Source: an uncultured Alistipes sp.
GTDB lineage: Bacteria > Bacteroidota > Bacteroidia > Bacteroidales > Rikenellaceae
Direction of reading: 5' to 3'
DNA length: 64,000 nucleotides
NCBI GenBank assembly: GCA_937911745.1
Contig: CALDPX010000058.1
Location: 1 to 64,000, forward strand
The notes beneath the pieces were generated by a model that saw only the letters and a program-made list of their open reading frames with translations, was not told the DNA's origin and made no database searches. A program made the position numbers and the translations under genes. Positions 8,785-16,502 of the stretch are shown here, one piece after another (within the stretch, counting starts at the first letter, position 1; each line of letters opens with the position of its first letter).

Positions 8785-8836
8785 TGTGTGTGTTTTGCGC
8801 CACACTTGTTGTAATGTGCGGTGTATTCCTAAACAA

Positions 8837-8866
8837 AGAGGGGCTTCCACAGCAGTGGAAGCCCCT
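8837..8866 (-). terminator. Terminator of the rpmI-rplT operon
   Basis: Inverted repeat AGGGGCTTCCAC / GTGGAAGCCCCT lying 26 bases past the rplT stop on its strand, followed on that strand by CTCTTTGTTT. The same arm word GGGCTTCCAC forms the rhaD terminator at 54567. Confidence 0.8.
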
Positions 8867-8891
8867 CGCAAGTTCGCACTAAGGGTGCAAA

Positions 8892-9236
8892 CTATTTAAC
8901 CGTATTTACAATTTTCTCGAAAGCCTGGGGGTGATTCATCGCGAGGTCAGCGAGAACCTTGCGGTTCATCTCGATACCCTTTGCGTGGCACTTACCCATA
9001 AACTCAGAATAGGTCATACCATTCATACGAGCGGCAGCGTTGATACGCTGAATCCACAAGCTGCGGTAATTTCTCTTCTTCTCTTTGCGGTTGCGATAGG
9101 CGAACTGCAAACCTTTCTCGACAGTATTCTTAGCGACTGTCCAGACGTTTCCCCTTGAACCAAAGTTACCTTTGGCAAGTTTTAAAACTTTTTTTCTGCG
9201 AGCTCTCGATGCTACGGCATTTACTGATCTTGGCAT
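8892..9236 (-). CDS. rplT: 50S ribosomal protein L20
   Basis: 114 residues of the normal L20 form: MPRSVNAVASRARRKKVLKLAKG at the basic N-terminus (first 20 residues bind 23S rRNA early in assembly) and the conserved YSEFMGKCHAKGIEMNRKVLADLA region. It is downstream of rpmI with a 105-base gap. In other bacteria L20 represses its own operon through the mRNA leader; no such site can be claimed here. Confidence 0.98.
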   Translation of the reverse strand: MPRSVNAVASRARRKKVLKLAKGNFGSRGNVWTVAKNTVEKGLQFAYRNRKEKKRNYRSLWIQRINAAARMNGMTYSEFMGKCHAKGIEMNRKVLADLAMNHPQAFEKIVNTVK

Positions 9237-9341
9237 AAAAATTTAAGTTTTAATCGAAAGATTAGCGGCGAGGTTCTCCCTCACTCTTCGGGGCTAATTC
9301 TCTCTTTGGTTAAACATTAACTCTACGGGTTAAACAGTTGA

Positions 9342-9536
9342 TTATTTAACGAGGAGTTTGCGAAGTTTGGCTGCATCGGCGGGAGTTACGATTGCCGAAT
9401 AGTCCAAGTTGCGTTTGCGTTTGGTAGATTTTTTGGTGAGGATGTGGCTGTGATAAGCGTGTTTCCTCTTAATCTTACCGGTGCCGGTGAAGTCAAAGCG
9501 TTTCTTCGCGCCGGCGTTTGTTTTCATTTTTGGCAT
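9342..9536 (-). CDS. rpmI: 50S ribosomal protein L35
   Basis: 64 residues beginning MPKMKTNAGAKKRF, with the characteristic KRKHAYHSHILTKKSTKRKRNL basic stretch and a C-terminal RKLL. It heads the rpmI-rplT pair. The usual infC (IF-3) gene is not upstream; an RluD-type gene separated by 240 non-coding bases is there instead. Confidence 0.98.
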   Translation of the reverse strand: MPKMKTNAGAKKRFDFTGTGKIKRKHAYHSHILTKKSTKRKRNLDYSAIVTPADAAKLRKLLVK

Positions 9537-9568
9537 TTTCGATAAAATTTAATTGGTTAAACAGCTTG

Positions 9569-9576
9569 CAAAGATA
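9569..9576 (-). promoter_or_regulatory. -7 box for rpmI-rplT
   Basis: CAAAGATA on the plus strand (TATCTTTG on the minus strand), 33 bases upstream of rpmI. The region beyond it (9577-9778, about 200 bases) holds 7-base AAAATGC repeats near 9671-9690 and no credible gene. Confidence 0.6.
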
Positions 9577-9778
9577 CATATAAAATCGACAAAAAAAAGA
9601 TTTTTTCGCCTAAAATACTCTCGTTTGGCAGAGAAAATACCTTCTCGCGGGTAGCGTTTGCTCGCATTTGCCAAAATGCAAAATGCAAAACTGTTGAAAA
9701 ATTGAGGGAGGAGGGGCGAAAAGTGAGAACCGAGGTCGTTTCTCCAAGCCCCATAACTCAGCATCAATCTGTTCCCAC

Positions 9779-10882
9779 TCACTCCTCGGGACACTCAACG
9801 GCGTTGCTATATGTATCCCACTTGTCGAGCACCGAGCGAAAATCCTCGGGCAGTTCCGAATCCAAGTAGAGTTCTTGTTTGGTTGTGGGGTGGACAAAGC
9901 CCAAGCAGCGTGCGTGCAGTGCGTGGCGGGGCATCAGTTGGAAGCAGTTCTCCACAAACTGTTTATACTTACTGAACGTGGTGCCCTTCAAAATCCTGTC
10001 GCCACCATATCTCTCGTCGTTGAAGAGCGGGTGACCGATATGTTGCATATGCACGCGGATTTGGTGAGTGCGTCCCGTTTCGAGTCTACACTCCACAAGT
10101 GTTACATAGCCGTAGCGGCGCAGCACCTTATAGTGTGTCACGGCGTGTTTACCATAGCTGCCGTCTGGGTAGGCCGCCATATTCATGGGGTCGGTTTTGC
10201 TTCTGCCAACGTGCGCCACCACCGTACCTTCGTCCTCCTCGAAGTTACCCCACACCAGAGCCAAGTAGCGGCGTGTGATGGTATGCTCGAAGAATTGATG
10301 TGCCAAAAAGGCGTGTGCATACTCGGTTTTGGCAACAACCAAGAGTCCTGAGGTGTTCTTATCTATGCGGTGGACAAGTCCTGCACGGATATCTCCGCTA
10401 CCATCCTGAAAGAGTTCCGTAGCCCTCAGGTGGTATGCCAAAGCATTTACCAGCGTGCCGTCCCAATTGCCGTGACCGGGGTGTACGACCATACCGGCTC
10501 GTTTGTTCACAACCAGCAGTTGGTCGTCCTCATAAACTATATCAATAGGTATATCTTGTGGCACAAGCGTAGTATCGCGCTTGGGGTAGGGCATCACAAT
10601 CGAGATGCGCTCCAAAGGTTTGACCTTATAGCTCGACTTGACGGGCTTGCCATCGACCAAGATGTTGCCGCAGTCGGCAGCCGCCTGTATGCGGCTACGC
10701 GAGCAAGCCTCCATATGTGTTGCCAAATAGCGGTCGATACGCATCAACGACTGCCCTTTGTCGACCACAATGGCGAAGTGCTCATAAAGACCATCGCCCT
10801 CCTCGCCCTCTTCGCCCTCGATGAGGTCGTCCCTCTCCAACTCAGGCTCGGCAAGAGGTCTATCAAATTCGCGCGACTTCAT
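9779..10882 (-). CDS. RluA/RluD family pseudouridine synthase
   Basis: 367 residues. After an acidic N-terminal extension (about 1-35, Glu/Asp/Gly-rich) comes an S4 RNA-binding domain (about 45-105) and the RluA-type catalytic domain with HRIDKNTSG, whose Asp is the nucleophile, the RYLALVWG strand and LETGRTHQIRVH. The layout fits RluD, which modifies 23S helix 69. It starts 3 bases after the PASTA gene, so the two are surely one transcript; this pair is common in Bacteroidales, often followed by ddl, which is absent here. Confidence 0.92.
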   Translation of the reverse strand: MKSREFDRPLAEPELERDDLIEGEEGEEGDGLYEHFAIVVDKGQSLMRIDRYLATHMEACSRSRIQAAADCGNILVDGKPVKSSYKVKPLERISIVMPYPKRDTTLVPQDIPIDIVYEDDQLLVVNKRAGMVVHPGHGNWDGTLVNALAYHLRATELFQDGSGDIRAGLVHRIDKNTSGLLVVAKTEYAHAFLAHQFFEHTITRRYLALVWGNFEEDEGTVVAHVGRSKTDPMNMAAYPDGSYGKHAVTHYKVLRRYGYVTLVECRLETGRTHQIRVHMQHIGHPLFNDERYGGDRILKGTTFSKYKQFVENCFQLMPRHALHARCLGFVHPTTKQELYLDSELPEDFRSVLDKWDTYSNAVECPEE

Positions 10883-10885
10883 AGG

Positions 10886-11689
10886 CTACAACTCCTCATC
10901 AAGTTTCAGAACTACGGACACAGCACGTCCTTGTCGTGCCTCGGTTTCGGCTGCGGGCGACTGTGACGTTACCCTTGCGGCATTCTGACCTGCCATATCG
11001 AGTGCTCCTTCATAGGCGACCTCGCCCAAGTTCAAACCCATATCCCAAAGGGTGTGTTTAACCTCTCGGAGAGTCATACCCGTAAGGTCGGGCACTATTT
11101 CCAAGTGTGAGCGGTTGCCGCCCACCACAAGCGTTACCTTCGAGCCTACGGGTGCCATAACTACCGAGTCGGCAGGTATCTCCACACCATAGAGGCTCTG
11201 CGAGATGACGTAGTTGTTTGCCAAGTCCTCCACATACTCCAAGCGGTCTATTTCGAGTCCTGCGGTCATAAGGTTGCTCTTTGCCTGACGCAACGAGTAG
11301 CCCGCAACGTAGGGAACAGCCACCGACCTTTGGCGCGAGGCGTTGATGGTCACATACACTTTCCTGCCCTTCTTCACCTTGTCCTTGCCTGCCGAGGGAC
11401 GCTGTTCGAGCACCACACCACCCGGATAGAGGGGTACATAGAGCGAGTCGTTGACGATGATTTCGAGTTTGCCCTTATGAGCCATTCTCTCGGCATCGAC
11501 CAGTGTGGAACCCACAAAGTTGGGCACATCCTTATTCTGTCCGTGGCGGGTGAAGATACCCAGCAGGATATTGACCACAAAGAGGATAATTACGAGCAGG
11601 CTCACTGCCAATACAACATTACGCAGCAGACTCTTTGCTACACTCTCTTCTCTTTTTTTGGTCGTTTTCTTAGTCGTTTTCTTCATCAT
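10886..11689 (-). CDS. PASTA-domain membrane protein
   Basis: 267 residues. A Lys/Arg/Thr-rich cytoplasmic head (1-20) and one membrane helix (about 24-47) are followed by three PASTA repeats, each starting with a V-P-(N/Y/D)-hydrophobic-x-G motif: VPNFVGSTLVDAE, VPYVAGYSLRQAK and VPDLTGMTLREVK. Family knowledge: PASTA domains bind peptidoglycan fragments, usually on Ser/Thr kinases or penicillin-binding proteins; here neither is attached. A periplasmic cell-wall role is likely. The MMKKTTKKTTKKREE start is repetitive. Confidence 0.88.
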   Translation of the reverse strand: MMKKTTKKTTKKREESVAKSLLRNVVLAVSLLVIILFVVNILLGIFTRHGQNKDVPNFVGSTLVDAERMAHKGKLEIIVNDSLYVPLYPGGVVLEQRPSAGKDKVKKGRKVYVTINASRQRSVAVPYVAGYSLRQAKSNLMTAGLEIDRLEYVEDLANNYVISQSLYGVEIPADSVVMAPVGSKVTLVVGGNRSHLEIVPDLTGMTLREVKHTLWDMGLNLGEVAYEGALDMAGQNAARVTSQSPAAETEARQGRAVSVVLKLDEEL

Positions 11690-11702
11690 ATTTGGTATTC
11701 TG

Positions 11703-11843
11703 TGTTATTCTCAATTCTCAATTCTCAATTCTCAATTGACCAGCCTTCGGCTGCTCTAAAATACTCCCACTCGGCATAGCGTGCAAGCCCGCTCTGCCCT
11801 CGCTTACTCGCATTTGCCTCAATTCTCAATTCTCAATTTTTAA
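11703..11843. repeat. 7-base GAGAATT tracts between sigma-factor and PASTA genes
   Basis: Two tracts of the 7-base word TTCTCAA (GAGAATT on the other strand), at 11709-11738 and 11818-11843, flank a segment with the CTCGCATTTGCC word found in the covarying hairpin family. The second tract runs directly into the last codons of the sigma-factor gene. Confidence 0.7.
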
Positions 11844-12412
11844 TTCTCGTTCTCGGTGATGAGTTTGCAGAGCCTTTCGCGGGCACGGAATATCTGTGTC
11901 TTGACGGTGCCTATGGGGAGCCCCATCTGAGAGGCTATCTCCTCGTAGGATAGTTCCCTTACGAACCTCATCTCTGCCATCTGGCGGTATTTCTCGGGCA
12001 GGGCTGCCATACAACGCTCAATCTGCACGCTATGTTGCTCGCTGATGATTTGTCTGTCGGGTTCCTCATCGGTCGTTGGGGCGAGCGAGGGAGCACTTGA
12101 CAGAGAGTCTATCGACAGGCTGTCTCGGCGGCGGCGCACATAGTCAATGAAGGTGTTGCGGGCTATGGTGTATATCCACTGTCCGAAGGTGTATTTGGGA
12201 TCGTACTTCTCCAAATTGACATAGACCTTCACGAAGGTATCCTGCACCAAGTCGTCGGCATCCTCCTTATTGCCCGAGGTACGACTAAGAAAGAGGGTGT
12301 AAATCTCCTCGCGGTAGCGTTTGAAGAGCGTTTCAAAAGCCACCGAGTCGCCATCCAAGGCGAGCACAACGAGTTGTGCATCGGAGAGAATTATGTACTT
12401 TTCTATCGCCAT
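11840..12412 (-). CDS. ECF-type RNA polymerase sigma factor
   Basis: 190 residues. Sigma region 2 (about 25-95: DADDLVQDTFVKVYVNLEKYDPKYTFGQWIYTIARNTFIDYVRRRR) and region 4 (about 130-185, with LPEKYRQMAEMRFVRELSYEEIASQMGLPIGTVKTQIFRARERL helix-turn-helix) joined by a Ser/Pro-rich linker. No anti-sigma factor gene adjoins it. It overlaps the end of the upstream glycosyltransferase by 10 bases, so translation is probably coupled. The last codons (ITENEN) merge with the GAGAATT repeat. Confidence 0.93.
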   Translation of the reverse strand: MAIEKYIILSDAQLVVLALDGDSVAFETLFKRYREEIYTLFLSRTSGNKEDADDLVQDTFVKVYVNLEKYDPKYTFGQWIYTIARNTFIDYVRRRRDSLSIDSLSSAPSLAPTTDEEPDRQIISEQHSVQIERCMAALPEKYRQMAEMRFVRELSYEEIASQMGLPIGTVKTQIFRARERLCKLITENEN

Positions 12413-13578
12413 TTATAACGAGGAATAAATTTGCGCCACACGGCAAGCACAGCCTCCACAGCGGGTGCTACAAAGTCGTAGAGCCAATACATCGAGATAA
12501 AACCTCGCTCCGAGAGGCGGCGCGATAGTCGCTTTGCCTGCCACCAGACGATTATGTAGCGGAGCAATACCGCTCCTGCTGCTGCAATTTTGGCGTAGGG
12601 TGGCAAAACTATTGCCACAACTGCCGACGCGAGGAAAAATAGGGCCCTCGACCACAGTTCAACTCCCGTAGCCCACCGAGCCCTCGGGCGGTAGAAGCGG
12701 AATGGATACGAAAGGCGCAAGCGGCGAGGCAGCCACCAATCGAGTCCGCCCCAGGTCTGTTGGTCGAGCGTTGCCGAACCTCCGACAACAACCGAGGTGT
12801 TATCCTTGCGGGCTATGGTCTGTACAAAAAGGTCGTCTTCGCCCATATTTAAGTTTAGGTGGTTGAAGCCCCTCGCAGCATAGTACGCCTGCTTGGTAAA
12901 GCCCAAATTGGAGAGCACTCCGCGATAGGGATGGCGAGCAACTGCTGCCGAGAGCCAACGCACCGAAAGAGCCATATTGGCACACCTTATAATCTTGTTC
13001 CACGCACCCTTGCGAGGAGCCATCGAGGCATAGCCGAGCACCACCTCGTGACCTACAAAGCCACGAGCCATAACCTCTGCCCACCTCTCTGTGCGTGGCG
13101 AGCAGTCGGGGAGTGTGAAGAGTAGGTTGTCGTAGCGGGCAGCCTTTATGCCCACATTCAGTGCCATCTTCGTAGAGATAGGGAATAGTGGATCGGCAGC
13201 AAGTCGCGTGGTGGTGAGCCTATCGCCCCACTTAATGCGCATCATTGCGAGTGTGTCGGCAACCTCCACATCGCCCGTAACATTCACAACCACAACCTCG
13301 TAGTGTTCGTGACGCTGAGAGAGAAAGAGAGGCAAGCGGTCGTTGAGGAAGCCGTGGTCTGCCTCGTAGAGAGGTATGATGACCGACACGCCCAATTGCT
13401 TCGCCTCATCGGTTGGCGAGGGGTTGCGGTAGCCCCTTATACGTCCGTAGACGAATAAGTGGTAGCACAGTTGGACGATGAAAAACACACCCAATAGTGC
13501 CAGCAATACAAGGCTTATCTGTTCGCCACCCTCAATCAAAAAGTTGCTCCAAAAGTTCGCTCTCTCCATCAAAAACAT
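12403..13578 (-). CDS. Family 2 glycosyltransferase, membrane-bound
   Basis: About 391 residues. An N-terminal membrane helix precedes a GT-A domain starting VSVIIPLYEADHGFL, with FTLPDCSPRTERW at the expected metal-binding (DxD-like) place, an EDDLFVQTIARK motif and the downstream DQQTWGGLDWWLPRRLRLSY region in place of the QxxRW motif of processive enzymes. Two or three C-terminal membrane helices follow. Probably transfers a sugar to a lipid or surface polymer; substrate unknown. The start at 13578 (ATG) or 13569 (ATG) is preferred over the TTG at 13593 because the -7 box covers 13591-13598. Confidence 0.85.
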   Translation of the reverse strand: MFLMERANFWSNFLIEGGEQISLVLLALLGVFFIVQLCYHLFVYGRIRGYRNPSPTDEAKQLGVSVIIPLYEADHGFLNDRLPLFLSQRHEHYEVVVVNVTGDVEVADTLAMMRIKWGDRLTTTRLAADPLFPISTKMALNVGIKAARYDNLLFTLPDCSPRTERWAEVMARGFVGHEVVLGYASMAPRKGAWNKIIRCANMALSVRWLSAAVARHPYRGVLSNLGFTKQAYYAARGFNHLNLNMGEDDLFVQTIARKDNTSVVVGGSATLDQQTWGGLDWWLPRRLRLSYPFRFYRPRARWATGVELWSRALFFLASAVVAIVLPPYAKIAAAGAVLLRYIIVWWQAKRLSRRLSERGFISMYWLYDFVAPAVEAVLAVWRKFIPRYKWR

Positions 13579-13590
13579 AAATATAGATGA

Positions 13591-13628
13591 CAAAGTTACT
13601 CATTTTTTTGGAAAATCCGTTACCTTTG
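13591..13628. promoter_or_regulatory. Face-to-face promoters of the glycosyltransferase and tgt
   Basis: Minus-strand TAACTTTG (13598-13591) and plus-strand TACCTTTG (13621-13628) lie only 22 bases apart and point away from each other, so the two polymerases probably cannot bind at the same time. The tgt start follows its box by 7 bases, implying an almost leaderless mRNA. Confidence 0.6.
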
Positions 13629-13635
13629 CGCCACT

Positions 13636-14766
13636 ATGAAATTTACACTCCAACATACAGACCCACAGAGCAAGGCACGTGCAGGCGAAATAGAGACCGC
13701 CCACGGCACCATTCAGACACCAATTTTTATGCCCGTAGGCACCGCAGCCTCCGTTAAGGGCATCTTCCACCGCGACCTTAGGGAGGATGTGAAGGCGCAG
13801 ATTATCCTCGCCAATACATATCATCTCTATCTCCGCCCGGGTATGGAGATTATCGAAAAGGCGGGTGGTGTGCATCGTTTTAGCACCTGGGACCGCCCGA
13901 TGCTTACCGATAGTGGTGGTTTTCAGGTTTTTTCGCTTGCTGCAAGGCGCAAAATCACCGAGGAGGGTGTGCGTTTTTCGAGCCATATAGATGGCTCTAA
14001 GCACATCTTCACGCCCGAAAATGTTATCGACACAGAGCGCACCATCGGAGCCGACATTATGATGGCATTTGACGAATGTCCCGATGGCAATAGCAACTAC
14101 TCCTACGCCAAGCGTTCGCTCGAAATGACTCAGCGTTGGCTCGATAGGTGTTTTACGCAATATGAGCGTACTGCTCCTAAGTATGGCTATCATCAGTCGC
14201 TCTTCCCCATCGTGCAGGGTTGCACCTATCCCGACCTGAGGGCTTCGGCAGCAGAGTTTGTGCAACAATTCGATGCAGACGGCTATGCTATTGGAGGCCT
14301 GGCAGTTGGCGAGCCCGCACCCGTTATGTACGAGATGATTGAGGTTGTCAATGCCATACTCCCCACCGACCGCCCACGCTACCTTATGGGCGTAGGTACG
14401 CCCATCAACATTTTGGAGGGTATTGAGAGGGGTGTCGATATGTTCGACTGCGTGATGCCCACCCGCAACGGCAGAAATGGTATGCTCTTTACCTCGGAGG
14501 GTATCATCAACATCCGTAACGAGAAGTGGAAAGATGATTTTTCGCCCATAGACCCCAATGGCGCGAGTTGGGTAGATACCACATACTCAAAGGCTTACCT
14601 TCGCCACCTTAACATTGCGGGCGAGATGATGGCAGCACAAATCGCCTCTCTCCACAATGTGGCGTTCTACCTATGGCTCGTGGGCGAAGCCCGCAAGCAC
14701 ATCATAGCAGGCGACTTCAAGGCTTGGAAAGACGCAATGGTTGTAAAACTCTCTCGTCGCTTGTAA
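13636..14766 (+). CDS. tgt: Queuine tRNA-ribosyltransferase
   Basis: 376 residues, the standard bacterial length. Motifs: FMPVGTAASVKG, the catalytic base region MLTDSGGFQVFS (D92), the GGLAVGEP substrate loop, and GVDMFDCVMPTRNGRNG with the nucleophilic Asp. Exchanges guanine-34 for preQ1 in tRNAs for Asp, Asn, His and Tyr. Oddity: the zinc-binding CxCxxC triplet after the SPIDP motif is replaced by NGASWVDTTY, although the downstream His (ASLHN) remains; as I recall, other Bacteroidota enzymes also lack these Cys. Followed by structured repeats, then the LptF/G-type permease gene, a neighbourhood common in Bacteroidales. Confidence 0.97.
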   Translation: MKFTLQHTDPQSKARAGEIETAHGTIQTPIFMPVGTAASVKGIFHRDLREDVKAQIILANTYHLYLRPGMEIIEKAGGVHRFSTWDRPMLTDSGGFQVFSLAARRKITEEGVRFSSHIDGSKHIFTPENVIDTERTIGADIMMAFDECPDGNSNYSYAKRSLEMTQRWLDRCFTQYERTAPKYGYHQSLFPIVQGCTYPDLRASAAEFVQQFDADGYAIGGLAVGEPAPVMYEMIEVVNAILPTDRPRYLMGVGTPINILEGIERGVDMFDCVMPTRNGRNGMLFTSEGIINIRNEKWKDDFSPIDPNGASWVDTTYSKAYLRHLNIAGEMMAAQIASLHNVAFYLWLVGEARKHIIAGDFKAWKDAMVVKLSRRL

Positions 14767-14770
14767 TTTC

Positions 14771-15020
14771 TGCGGGTAAATTTTGCGTCGCACTGCGATA
14801 GGCGAGTTCCTCATTTACGACGAGCAAACTGCGGACTCGCCTTCTTGTTTGCCACAAAATTTCCTCCGCATAAATCACAAGCGGAGGTTTTGCCCATTTT
14901 TCTGCGGGTAAATTTTGCACCAAATTTCAGAGAGCGGCTTCCTCATTTGCACACAGCAAACTGCGGAGCCGCTCTTTCATTTCGCCCCAAATTTCCTCCG
15001 CATAAATCACAAGCGGGAGG
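14771..15020. repeat. Two tandem 118-base structured repeat units (covarying hairpin family)
   Basis: Units at 14771-14887 and 14901-15020 each run from TGCGGGTAAATTTTGC to AAATTTCCTCCGCATAAATC, which can pair as an outer stem. Inside each is a hairpin whose stem differs (GGCGAGT/ACTCGCC in the first, AGAGCGGCT/AGCCGCTCT in the second) around the same inner words TTCCTCATTT and AGCAAACTGCGG. The stem letters differ but stay complementary. This fills the 393-base gap between tgt and the permease gene; no gene is credible here. Further copies are at 19884-19940 and 45770-45840. Confidence 0.75.
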
Positions 15021-15129
15021 GTAGGAGTGAGGGGACAAGGGGTGCGGGGGTTCCAAGGGTTTCGGGGAGGAATTCCTCTTTTTTTGAATAATTTTCAATT
15101 TTTTAATTTCCAACTTTCAACTTTATCAG

Positions 15130-15137
15130 TATCTTTG
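15130..15137 (+). promoter_or_regulatory. -7 box for the LptF/G-type permease gene
   Basis: TATCTTTG ending 22 bases before the ATG at 15160. Upstream DNA is AT-rich with no clear -33 TTG at the right distance. Confidence 0.55.
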
Positions 15138-15159
15138 TGGTTTACAAGAAGCCTACGCT

Positions 15160-16296
15160 ATGGGAGATTACAGACAAGAGGAGAAAAACCGCAGGAGTTG
15201 GTGGCCCGGATTTAAGATTCTGGACGGCTACATCACACGCAAGTTCCTCGGTACGTTCTTCCTTGCTATTGCGTTGATTATCATTATTGTGGTGGTCTTT
15301 GACGCAGTGGAAAAAATCGACGACTTCATAGAGATGAAGGCTCCTTTGAAGGAGATTGTCTTTGGCTACTATCTCAACTTTGTGCCCTATTTCATCAACC
15401 TTTTCTGCGGTCTTTTTACCTTCATTGCGGTAATTTTCTTCACCTCGCAGATGGCGGGCAGGACAGAGATTACGGCTATTCAGGCGAGCGGTGTCAGTTT
15501 CCGCAGGTTGCTATACCCCTACTTCCTCTCGGCAATGCTCATTACGGGTATCTCGCTCTTCCTCAATCTCGAAGTTATCCCCTCGGCTAACGAGAGGCGT
15601 GTGGAGTTTGAGGGGCAATACTTACGCAAAAACCGCAGGGTGCAGTACGAGCCCCACATCTTCCGACAGATTGAGCCGGGAGTCTTTGCCTATGTGCGCA
15701 ACTACAATCCCACGACCAACAAAGCCTCCTTTATGACCTTGGAGCGTTTTGAGGGAAGCCGTATTGTGGAGTCGCTCGAAGCGGGCGATGTGCGCTACAA
15801 CGAGGAGAGCGGGCATTGGGAGGCTCCCAAGTATGTCACCCACCGCTTTGTGGGCGAGGACGATGTTTTCGAGTTGCACGAAGAGAAGCTCGATACTCTC
15901 ATAAACCTCTCGAAGCAGGAGTTGGGTAAGGTCGAGAACCTCATAACGACAATGAAGATTGCCGAACTCAACGAGTTCATAGAGCAGCAGAAAGCCAAAG
16001 GCTCGGATATGATAGGTATCTTCGAGGTGGAGCGTCAGAAGCGTTATTCGTACCCCTTGTCGGTCTTCATCCTGACCGTCATAGGTGTGTCGCTCTCCTC
16101 GCGCAAGATGCGTAGTGGTACGGGTGTGAACATTGGTATTGGTGTGATACTCTGCTTTACATATATTATGTTGGGTAGGGTATTCGAGGAGATAGCCAAA
16201 GGCAGCGAGGGGGCAATGGCGACACTGCTTGTGTGGTTGCCGAACATTGTCTTTGCCGTCATCGCCGCCTACATCTACCGCAAAGCACCGAAGTAA
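15160..16296 (+). CDS. LptF/LptG family lipopolysaccharide export permease
   Basis: 378 residues. Three membrane helices near the N-terminus (about 28-48, 68-92, 110-132), a periplasmic beta-jellyroll-like domain (about 135-280) and three C-terminal helices (about 300-375), the standard YjgP/YjgQ plan. FLNLEVIPSANERRVEF and RTEITAIQASGVSFRRLLYP are typical family segments. Part of the ABC complex that pulls LPS from the inner membrane. Whether it is LptF or LptG cannot be told from sequence alone; a second paralogue should exist elsewhere. LptB is not in the window. Confidence 0.92.
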   Translation: MGDYRQEEKNRRSWWPGFKILDGYITRKFLGTFFLAIALIIIIVVVFDAVEKIDDFIEMKAPLKEIVFGYYLNFVPYFINLFCGLFTFIAVIFFTSQMAGRTEITAIQASGVSFRRLLYPYFLSAMLITGISLFLNLEVIPSANERRVEFEGQYLRKNRRVQYEPHIFRQIEPGVFAYVRNYNPTTNKASFMTLERFEGSRIVESLEAGDVRYNEESGHWEAPKYVTHRFVGEDDVFELHEEKLDTLINLSKQELGKVENLITTMKIAELNEFIEQQKAKGSDMIGIFEVERQKRYSYPLSVFILTVIGVSLSSRKMRSGTGVNIGIGVILCFTYIMLGRVFEEIAKGSEGAMATLLVWLPNIVFAVIAAYIYRKAPK

Positions 16297-16303
16297 AATT
16301 GAG

Positions 16304-16334
16304 AATTGAGAGTTGAGAATTGAGAGTTGAAAAA
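16304..16334. repeat. 7-base GAGAATT/GAGAGTT tract
   Basis: Four adjoining 7-base units of TTGAGAA or TTGAGAG directly after the permease stop. Same word as the tracts near 11703 and 45940. Confidence 0.6.
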
Positions 16335-16392
16335 ATCCCATATCTCTCATAACTCCCAGAACTCCCATTTAGGGCAGAGCAAAGTCTACACT

Positions 16393-16433
16393 AAAAGTTT
16401 TTGGTAGCACCTTTTTACAAAAAGGTGCGAAAA
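16393..16433. repeat. 41-base hairpin repeat, copy 1
   Basis: AAAAGTTTTTGGTAGCACCT followed by TTTTACAAAAAGGTGCGAAAA. It forms a 10-base-pair stem GCACCTTTTT / AAAAAGGTGC. It is nearly identical to 20433-20473, differing at one base. Here it lies upstream of aspA, just inside the open frame that precedes the chosen start. Confidence 0.8.
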
Positions 16434-16502
16434 GAAAAAAAGGAAGAAAAAAGAAAAACAAAACAAATTATACAAAACCTAAAAAACAAACTAAGAAAAA
16501 CT

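Noticed and set aside
16401..16502. Extended N-terminus of aspartate ammonia-lyase
   Set aside because: It translates the 41-base hairpin repeat and an A-rich leader; relatives begin with the MMDITMAPLSGKTREEHDLLG region.
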